A stretch of 64,000 nucleotides of DNA, from assembly GCA_032207245.1 (NCBI GenBank), contig CM063502.1, positions 42,497,162-42,561,161 of the forward strand, in the 5' to 3' direction. A program made the translations under genes and the position numbers. Position 1 is the stretch's first letter, and each line of letters opens with the position of its first letter. This DNA is from Pardosa pseudoannulata. Taxonomy: Eukaryota; Arthropoda; Arachnida; Araneae; Lycosidae. Below are positions 40,201 through 50,877 of the stretch, piece by piece. A model generated the notes under the pieces. It saw only the letters and a list, made by a program, of their open reading frames with translations. It had not been told where the DNA came from and searched no databases.

Positions 40201-43200
40201 AAAATTGTTAAACGAAGATCTGGGTAATAAATCCATAACATAAACGCCCAAGTTGTGTGGGCATAGCCAGCAGATTTTCACAAATATACTTAAAACAACA
40301 ACAAAAAAAAAGTATTGCATCAATTTTAGTTTAACCATAAGAAATTGTTATAGAATGAACCTTATGACTCAAAATTATCATTTTTCAAATAATTTTAACT
40401 CAAAACTTTGCTTCCTCAGATACTGGTCTATTTCATCACTTTCGTTTGATCTATAAAATTAAAAAGTTCCTATGATTTGTTAATTTATTCAAAATACTAC
40501 TGGAGACTGTTGTTAGAATGCTCCTTCAGCTGTCTCGTCGCATTTTTCATAATTCCTTTTGAACTTAAACATTTCCCCTTAAGTCTCATTTTTAACGTCA
40601 AAAAAACAGCCACTTTTGTCTAGGCTGAACTTTTGCTTTTTCCGAGACGTTCTTGTTTGCCAATTGAGCTGAATAATGTTTTGTCTGGGGATTATGAAAG
40701 AAACACCATGTCTCATCCGCAGTCACAATTTGTTTTCAAAAAAGTTGTCATCTCCGTTTACCATTTCGATAAGATCACTAGCCGTTAACACAAGTTTTTT
40801 CGGGTTTTTTTTTTCCGATTGGAAGATAATAGTGTTGGAACTGTACGTTTCGGCGAACTCAACTTGCGAGTAAAAAGATAACTTCTAATAAATGTACATA
40901 ATAAAAAAACAGTCGAGGGTGTAAATTCACATAAGTAACAAAGTATGTAACTATTGTAACAAAATATAGATGGATTACATAGTATTTTACATAGAATTCA
41001 TATAGAATGAAGAGGAATTAACCATAACAAAACATTTTCGATACATTCCAGGCAACGAAGGGAATCATCTCTCGGTCGTTGACGGAGCTTCCTCTTCTGG
41101 CTGAAAGTTTCCACAATATGCAAACTAACATAAGGCATGTCCAAAGAATCATCAAGAATGCCTTGAACAGTTCCATATGATAAATTGACTTCAGATACGA
41201 TTTTATCGATCATTAGTCTTCTAGTAATGTTTTCTTCAGTAGATGAGGAAGGACGACTGCTGCGGGGATAATCTTCAACATTTGACAAAAACGCGCATGT
41301 ACCATTTGAATACTTGTAATTTTAAATTCCCCGTTTCCCTTTGCTTTATTTAACATCTGAAAAGTCTCAGAAAGGGATTTCTGTAACAAAACTTAGAATT
41401 TATTGTTTGCAACACTGGTCGCTATGTGACATCTCAAAATCTGACGATAGTAAAAAAAAAAGCTTTACCAAAGGAACATCTCTGTTACTTTCGATGACGA
41501 TAACTGAACAAATATCCGATAAGATTCCCTCCTTTTTTTTTTACGAATGAGACCTTAGTTTTAATAGTAAATTTTCTTCTGCGATCATTGTAGGGACGTC
41601 TGGACATCAATTCTGGGAACGTTCCGACTCTGCCACGTACAAATAAAATATAATTTATGATAACTGTTCTATTTATCCTCTTAATAAAACCTATCTTCTT
41701 AATTTATCTAAAATAAAACCTATAATTTTGTATTAACATAGATAAAACATCATTTACACTTTACAGAAACTAATATTCTCAAGGAATTTACATCTTTAGA
41801 ATATATATTGCAGTAGTATTTTTTACAAAATTTCGGCTAACTACATATCTTTTACAATATATTTAAAATTTTTAAATATAAATTACTATCTAGTCTTATT
41901 TTCTCTCACATTTATTTCAGTTTAATTTGGCCATAGAAGACAACTCCGAAATACAAGTAAAAGCGAAAGAAGCCTATAGTAACATTACCCCCTTAAAGGA
42001 TTTCTGCATCTGTACCGAAATTTTACTCAAAACTGCAGATGGAGATACTTTAGTTTTAGAAACATGGAGTTTGCGAATGAGTACTTCCGATTTCTTCTGC
42101 GACTCGCCACATATATCATATACTAGTTTAGCATCCGTCTATTCTCGAATGACTCTTCTCCTCAAATCTGTTATTGCTGTCACTCGAATTACTCCTGCTT
42201 ACAAGTTATCCTCTCGACAAAGTGCAGATATGTACGTTATTTTATTTCGCATCTATCCCGGTGAGCCCCAGGTAAGTTCGGAAACTAAGTTTTGCATGCA
42301 TTTTATTTTATCAAAGTGCAATGTAAATACAATAGATAGATTTATATATAGTTACTGGATATTTTAGAGTAGGCTTTAGTATTATTTATTAGAGTAGGTT
42401 AGCCCGTGACGTTTGTATTTTTTTTTTTATAGAAATAATAGGTAAGACTTGTAAATTCATCAGAGTAGTAATTAAACTAATTGTTATAGATTAGTATCTT
42501 ATTGCTACTTTTACATGGGAATTCTGCTTTTATGTTACATATATTTTACAGCATATACACAGAATAGTGGTACCGAACATTTACATTTGTATACAGTAGT
42601 ACAAAAATTCACAATATGCAGGACGACAGTAAAAATAAAATAAACATATAATGTTCTACCTTTTCAATAGTATTCTGTGGGTGGTAACCAGGGCCGTAGC
42701 CAGAAATTATATTCGGAGGGGGACTTTTTTTTTTGTGTGTGTGAAGGATACTTCAATAACACTACAGGTTTTCTTGTGTATACTCCTAATGAGTATCGTA
42801 ATACAGTGCGATTTTAAAATATCAAAATAATTAAAGAGTGATATAATGAACAAATTTATAGCTTGGAATGAGTAATGTAGTAACTACACAGTGAATTTAA
42901 TAGTAAAATTAACACTGAAAACATATAAACTATGCATGATATTAAATTTTAATTTTTAACGCAGGAGTATAACCAAAGAAAATGAAAATGTTGAAATTTT
43001 TTACCTGTATATTATAAAATATGAAAGATTGCAAAAAATGTTCACATTTTCTTCCGATTGTGCAACAATATTGTGATGAGTTGTCAAGAGTGCTAGTCAA
43101 TCTGTTTTTACATGTCGAATCCAATTTGCACCTACTTCTTAACTCAACGTCCTTGTTCTAAGCTCACTGTTGTCTATGCACAGCTAGGCAGATGATATAC

Positions 43201-46200
43201 CCACACACATGGTCTATTTTCTTTCCATAAGAATTTTGGAGGGGGACCAGTCCCCTAAATCCCTCCCCTTGCCTATGGTTTTGGTGGTAACCATATTTTC
43301 CACCTAAAAAAGAAGTTAACCCTTTGCGGTCAAATTAATTTTCTTTGATACCAGTATTCAGGTCCAAATTAATTAAGTTACAACAATTTATTTTTGACCT
43401 AGCAATTTGAATTGAGTTAACTGTCAAATGTTTAACTCAATATATAAAGTTAATGTAAAAACCTTGTTGTGCCTCACTTGACGTTGGACTTGCAGCAAAG
43501 AAAGTTGATATCGAGTCAGACTCGACATTGGACTTCAAAGGGTTAACATCAAATTTAGTCTAATAATATATATTAATTTATTTTCATAAAGCAATCTCAA
43601 TTTAAAAATATTTTAATATACCATTGCTAGGAAAAAATGGCATTATAAAGGACTAAATTTTTATTATCTAAGGAGAAAATGTGCGGCGGCACACCCAAGA
43701 CCTTCTCGCGATACAGCGATTGTAGAGCATTAACTTAACCCATTTCATAGAAGCCTATTGTTATGTTTATATATCTACTCCATATAATTGTCACTGTACT
43801 GCCAGAGTAATACCTGCTATTGTAGCACATCTACTGTATGTGTAGAATAAATAATACCCTGTGGCTCAAAGAGAATACAGGGAATGTCCGTATTGAATGG
43901 AATACCTGTTCACATATATTGAGATTGAGTCGCATCTAGCCAGGGCCGCTTATATGAATGCCGGTTTTGACAAAGCGCCATCTAGATGGCCCTGATCTAG
44001 CAGAGTAATTGACATCCTTCCTCTAAAATCCTTTTTTTTTTTTAATTTGGAAAAAAAGGTTTAGTTATTTAATTAGTATTATTTATTCCATCGGTTTTCT
44101 TAGAGTTTTTCCGGCCAATTTGCATGCACGATTTGCGCACATACGTACTACACCCGGTCCTGCTTTTTATATTATGGAAAGCAAGACCGCACTCTCTGGA
44201 CCAAGCAATAAATTTTGAACCAGACCACGCTTTCTTGCTTTTCATCGTTGGTTCAGCATATGAGATGAAACTGGTAAATAAATCATTTTAAATTACTCTT
44301 TGATTTGCATCCTACTTTTTAGAGATGGTGTAAAATAAAGAAGGAATATACTCCGAGTGATCCATTACGAAAGTTGGTTTCCCCTCGTGGATTAAGACTC
44401 GTGTATTCAACGTTCATTCGTTTAATTTCTGTTGTTGCTAATGGCACTCGGACGATCAAAACACGTAAATGAGAGGCTACTCGTATTAAGGCGAAGCACC
44501 ACTAGGGTCAAAGAACGACTTTACTCAAGTGTAATTTCTAAGTATACTTCGTAATTTAGAAGCAGGGTCCAAACAGATCCCCGGGCTGCCGTCTCCAGTG
44601 GTATCGTTTGGGTACTTGGAGGACATAGCGACCGCGAACTGAATTTCTTGTAGAGCATTAAAAGTTATGCCGGTTCTGAGAGGCTAGAGTTAATCCCTGT
44701 TTAATCAAGCACCTTCAGTTTAAGGGATGCGATTTTAACCTAGATTTGACTTAAGTAAATTTTTGTATTGAAGCCAAGCCGTATTGAATTAACATTTTAA
44801 GTACCTTTAATTTCTTTTTGCCCCTCAACGTATTATATATTTATTTATATACTTCTTGTTGGCTCTATTTTGCATTAAACATTGTTATTTAGTTACACAA
44901 AATTCATTTGATATTTGTCATAATTTTTTTCCCATTTTCCTGAATGTTTTGTTACGACATACGATTGGCCATTTTACTATGTGCACAGATTCTTTGATAG
45001 TTATTGATTTTCATCTGTATCATTCTTATACTGCTCATCCAATAAAATTTTTATTCTGGATTCATAGGCTGTATCCAACCTCCAAAAGCTACCCGACACT
45101 CCCCCCCCCCTCCCTAAAAAACCTTCCTCTCTCTTTTTTGGGGGGCATGGGGTTTTCAAAACTACTCTTAACAAATGATAAAATGTGACTCAGAGGAAAG
45201 GAATATTACTTACCCGATTTTGGAAGTTTCTGATATCTTAATGGGATTCAACTAGTTGGTACGGTAACGTTTAAATAAGGTTATAATAAAATAACGTACG
45301 GTATGTGTTTAAATAAATAACCCAAATATTTTATTGCACACTATGATTTAATGTTTCCTCATTAACAAATATATTAAATGTTTTGTTGAGTATTTAAAGT
45401 TGATTGTATACAAATTAATGACAATTTCGGTTCTCTCGGATTAAGAAGGATTTGCAATTTAGAAATTTTTAATTTGGTTATGAAATAAGACAAGATTCTT
45501 CTTTTAACTTAAATTCAGACATCTTTGTAAAGGTATTTCACCATTCCTGCAACATTATTTTTATTGGGGTTTTTTTTTATTATTATTTCGTGAAATAATA
45601 ATGGTAACATTGCTTCTATGTCGCATGATTTCTACATTTCAGCTTTTGGTCTTTTTAATTTAATCGTATAAATGTTCTTATTTCTTTTGGTTTTTAGTTG
45701 CTTTGTAAATATCTTAAACTGTTTCTGTTGATCAAATTGTTGCAATTCTGAGTACATTTAATATAATTTTTTCACAGCAGTTATCCGGGCATGATAATTG
45801 CATCCTGAGTACGAAAATGTATACAGAATGAATTTTTAAAATGATATATATGATATGAAAAAAATCTAAAAAATGATTTAAATCAATTGAAAGTTTTAAA
45901 AATGATTAAAAACAAAAATACTTTTTTTTTCAATCAGCTCTTAGACTGGGATACGAAAAAACATGTAAGTTCGTATTTTTGTTTAAAAGGCTAAATAAGG
46001 ATGAAATATAACATTTGAATTTGCAATCGTAATTTTTTCATAAGTATTTGTATTTTTTTCCCACCAATTTATCTTAACATTTTAAAGGATGATGGTGATA
46101 GATAATTTTGTTGATATTTTGTATTCTATTACCACCAAATCAATAAATTATTTTTTTTAATTATAGTTGTTTTTGTATTTACTTGAATTCTAATTCAATA

Positions 46201-49200
46201 AATAGTTTTATATCTGTAAATAACGGAAACAATAGACATAAATTAATATTTAAAATCTCTATTAATTTAATGTTATAATTTTTATATGAATGTGTTTATG
46301 CTAATTACTCGTTATTATAAATTGGTAAAAATGGCACAAAAATTTGGTTGTGCCTTGGTACAAAAATAATTAATTCAATAACTCAGTGTTTCGTCCCTTG
46401 ACAATCTATCAATTGTATTATTATACAGCAATCAGCAATATTCTTTGTTAAAATTCATTGGGTGTCTCTTGATAATTCAGTGTCTTATTTTTACTGTATA
46501 ATCGTCGAATTAATTTATTATTAATTATTATAACGATGTCTAAAAGGGTAAGGCTTTGCTCTTCGGTACTGGAATTCGTCGGTTCAAATTCCTCTTCAAG
46601 CATGGATTTTCATAGCCGTTCAAAATCGTCTTTAAGCAGCAGTAGGTCCCGATCTCATTAGCAATCGTGTAGCATAACAGTAAACCTTTTTGCTCCCAAC
46701 CAATCAGCATAATTTATGATATACACTCTGCATAGTGATACACTATAACTTATCACAGAGTTCTACGAATTGAGTTTGTTCTTCCCACCCGGAATAAGGC
46801 TATGGTTTGTGTCTGTCACTTCGTAGAGAGTACTTTATTCCGTAAGTTCGAATCTTATGCTGGCATGGATTTCAGTAACTGTACCGGATCTACCTTAAAG
46901 AATAATTAGAACCTGGTCTCAATTGCCCTCGGGTGGTAAAAAATGTAGACCGAATTCCTGGAATGGATATTTGTGTATATGTGAACCGCGAGTATCGCCA
47001 CGGAACTGTTGATTATTTTATTCACACAATAAAATAATCAACAGTTCCGTGGTGTGAAATAAATGTCGTACATACAAAGTGTGTCGCTTTGAAATTAATA
47101 TTATTGATATACTTGTAATCTCGGGTTAATGCAAATCAACATAACTTCCTCAACTTTGACATATTCTGAACAGATCTTGAGACTGTATCAGGTAACATAT
47201 AATATTGTTGCTTTTATAAAAGCATTTTATTGATTTGTGTTGCGTTTTCATGATTTTTTTTTCTATTTTCAATATTTTTTTTTATACCTGCTTCATTTGG
47301 TTGCTTTAGAAATAGCCATCGGTTGTCTTAAGGCCTCATCATTCGTCAACCCGTACATGTTGAAAAAAAGACCGATTGAGTTTGCGATTCTTTTTTTAGA
47401 TGAAAAATGTAAGGATTTCTCGTTTTCAACCGATTTATCTTGGCTCTGATTCGCCTGTGATAAGGCTTTTAATAGTTATAAAATTTTTCATGAAAAAAAA
47501 TCATGAAATGTATCCGTTGCTTTTACAAAACAACGAACATTTATAACTAAGTTGCAATTAAATTGTTTAAAATCGAATGCTTCTTTCAGGCCTTAAAGTG
47601 CAGCCTTGTGTGGTTTGATAGATAAGAAATTTTAAATTACATACTATGAAACCCGTAAAGGAAAACAACTTTATACTTTTAAATGCTTCTGTGAAAAAAA
47701 AAACGGTTTGAAAACAAGGAAGCTAAAAAACTATCTAGAGGACAATTTTACATTGCCCTTTTTTTATCCCGTTGTTCTCTCATCGCCATCATCGAAAGGG
47801 AAAATAAAATAAAATCGAATTGAGACATTTCATATATTTTGTCAAAGAAAAGTGCGTAACTATATTCTTTTTTATTATTTTTGTTCCAATGCAGCAGTCA
47901 GAGTAGACAATTATCGTAGCACAATTTAGCTGCAAAACTGTTACTCACTCAGACTTGCCAACTGCTACGAAAACATCGCAGTTTCTACGAATTTAGCAAA
48001 TAATTAATATCCTACGAAAATCGGTCAAAAAATACGATTTTTCCTCAAAAAATATATACAGGAATAAAAAAATTACATCGCATCCGGAAAATCAAAATGA
48101 ATGAATATATTTTCGCAAGCGATATAAGGAAATCCGTAAAAAACTTTTCCGATCAATTTTCGTGTAACTACGGTGCGATACCATACTCTCTCAAAGATAG
48201 AAATTTTTGGATTAAAAATTAGATATTTTATCTGATAATATTGGGTTTTATGTTATAGTATATTTCTGCGTTCTTCCCTTAGTATATTTCTGAGATTTTT
48301 TAAAAATTATTATTTCTTACTATAAAATGTAAGGTATGAAATTACATTTAAATACAACTAAAATAAATCTAAATAAAATACTTCATCTCACTTTTTATGG
48401 GGGGGGGGGTTCAGTTCAGATATGTTTATAAATGTTCAGAAATGTTTATAATGTATGATATTTTGAAATTGAAATATTGTCTATTTGAAATTTTATATGG
48501 GATTTTAGATACTTTAGTAGAATTGATTGTTTTGTTTGAACAGATCATACACACAATCATTTAGTATGTGCATTGTGTTATGGCACGCAAGCTATTGCCC
48601 AAGATTTATGGTGTAAAAACTCGCCATCCAAGTTATCTCGAAAATTAGTGTGTTACTATTTTTGATTTCAAAAGTTGGAAGGTCTGCATTCAGCACCAAC
48701 CGAGGAGCACGTGTACTTAAAGGAATGTTACGGACGCGAATAACATTGGCCCCACAAAGTGGGTCTTCGTAAGCAGAAGACGCCAAACTTTGCCTCTCGT
48801 ATCATTTGAACTTGGAGGACAGTGCGAGAATGGACCTATTTTACATGCTCAAGTCACCATTAACAAAGATGACGGTCTTTGGCTGGCTTGAGCCTCAAAT
48901 TCATAATCCTCTGGCTGTGTGTTCAACATCACTGTCGACTAAGCTACCGTGGCTATCATTCTTTGATTATATGAAGATTAAAAAGGAAGGATTAGTTTTA
49001 GGTGTTTTTACTTATTTAGGGTCACTGCATAGGCTTTTAGAGATGTTCTATTTTACATATTTCGATATAAAACTTATGAAGCCTTGTATCTATAATTATG
49101 ATTTATAGATCAATGGTTTGTTAAGTGATGGTTTGGAACGCTGCAGTTTACTTTTTGGTAGCACTGAGGCAAATGAGACCAGGACCTAGTGTTTAAAGCC

Positions 49201-50817
49201 GGATCCAAATCCATGCAAAAAGTAGTTTACCTCTGGTACTGAAAAGCAGTGCTCTGCCCATTCGGCTATTGTTTGCCATTGCTGAATAGAAAGAAAAGTT
49301 ATACAGAAATCTCTCAATTCAGAGTATAATAGCCAAATTAATATAAGGTAATTTTATGTGTTGTAGTGTTACATTTCTGTAGTAATATGAGATTTGAAGC
49401 ATTTGTAATTCCTATAAAAGAAATTAATGCTGTATGTGTGTTAACGTTTAGGAATTTACTTTCTTTTAAAGGTTCATCAGCTTGGGGAGCATTATCAACG
49501 AAGTAAAATTGGTGAAGTATTAACTCCTGTAGGAACCATTAAGATGTCTGTATCTTATCGTTCTAAAGACGACATGACTATTACACCACAGAAAGTAGAT
49601 AAAGGAAGCCCATTTATGATGAAAAGTGATTATTTTAAACCAGATATGAGCCCTCAAAAAGTCCCATCAGGAGGAATTAGAATCGATAAAAAGTAAATGT
49701 CCTTATTAGATTTTTATATCTTTGTATTAATTTGCACAGTGAAACTCAGGTTCAGTTACATTACCTGCTGTGATAGGATTAGATGATTTTTAAAAATTAT
49801 AATTTTAGCTCAATTTTATTATGCTCTTAATAAAGCTTCATGAATGATTCTATTAGGTTGAATTATATTAAAAACTATTTTCATCTTCAGGATTTCAACA
49901 ATAAGAATGGGGTGATATTTTTATTTCATTATCACTTCTGAGTTTTATTATGTGAGCATATCTTAACTTAGTTCTATACACCATTTTTTTTCCATGTTAT
50001 GAATTAGCATAGTTTCTATTAAAAGTGAGAGTATTTGAAAAGTATAAAATTGTTTTAACTTAAAATATATCTTTGTTTTATATTATTAATGTATGGCAGA
50101 ATTCATGTCATAACTCATTTTACATATGTATGTAAGTTCCCCATTTTCTCCTAAACTGTTTGACTTATTGTAGATAAATTTTGAATGATTATTTAAAGAT
50201 CCTGGCAAAAATTACTTTCACGTCATTAGAACTTTTGAAAACCTTATGGTCCTTATTATACCTCTTTATCGTCCAATGTCGAGTCCAACTCAACATCATC
50301 TTCCTTTTGCAGCAAGTATAAAGTTGAATGGTACTCAACACAATTTTTAAATTCAAGAATTATTATTCACACTTGTTTAACTTAATTAAAATTGCCAGTT
50401 TCTCAATAAATAGATATAATTCAAAAATTTGTAGTGGTTCATAAATATTTAACATGTGTATTTATACATTTACTCATGTACATAAAAATCCATGTATTTT
50501 AATTCATTCATTTCATTTTTTTAATATCATCTGTTTTGTATTTTGTTTTAGTTTTTTGGCAACTACTTTTTTTTTGTGATAAAATGAATGTAAAAATTGT
50601 TCTCGGATAAAAAAATAAGCTGGTGATATTTTGTGTGTTCTTTTTTACTTTAAAAAAAATAGTAATTTATTTTAAACTGCTACCAATACATTAATTTGGA
50701 TCAGAATACTAGGAATAAGGAAAAGTAATTTAGAATGCAAAACATTAAGAATTGCTGCTAGTTATAAAAAACAAAATAAAACACTTCTGAAATCTTAAAT
50801 AGTGGATCTTGTGCATT

Positions 50818-50877
<60 letters not shown>

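Larger units (their letters stand above)
26216..41920 (+). other. ATG13 intron 1, 15.7 kb
   Basis: Contains a full-length SINE, a hAT-type MITE, a 143 bp tandem duplication, a second SINE family copy, a hAT-like element, a piggyBac-like fragment, a truncated SINE and a mariner pseudogene, each listed separately. The rest is AT-rich with microsatellites (a T run near 27535, GT/AT near 27645 and 28720, TA near 37261). A degenerate atagtta motif recurs through 33300-33560. No alternative coding exon was identified. Confidence 0.6.
42272..49471 (+). other. ATG13 intron 2, 7.2 kb
   Basis: Contains two MITEs almost touching, a 54 bp micro-element, the second copy of the 430 bp duplication, two adjacent SINEs, a 25 bp hairpin and one antisense SINE, each listed separately. 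GC-richer patches at 44100-44750 and 48590-48960 share a tatcrtttgxxxacttggaggacat-like stretch (about 44605-44632 and 48800-48820), so they may be copies of an unclassified repeat. Homopolymers include C runs near 45100 and G runs near 48410. Confidence 0.5.

Noticed and set aside
44856..45188. + strand 110-codon frame
   Set aside because: Low-complexity hydrophobic content, crosses a C10 run, and has no splice context or homology.
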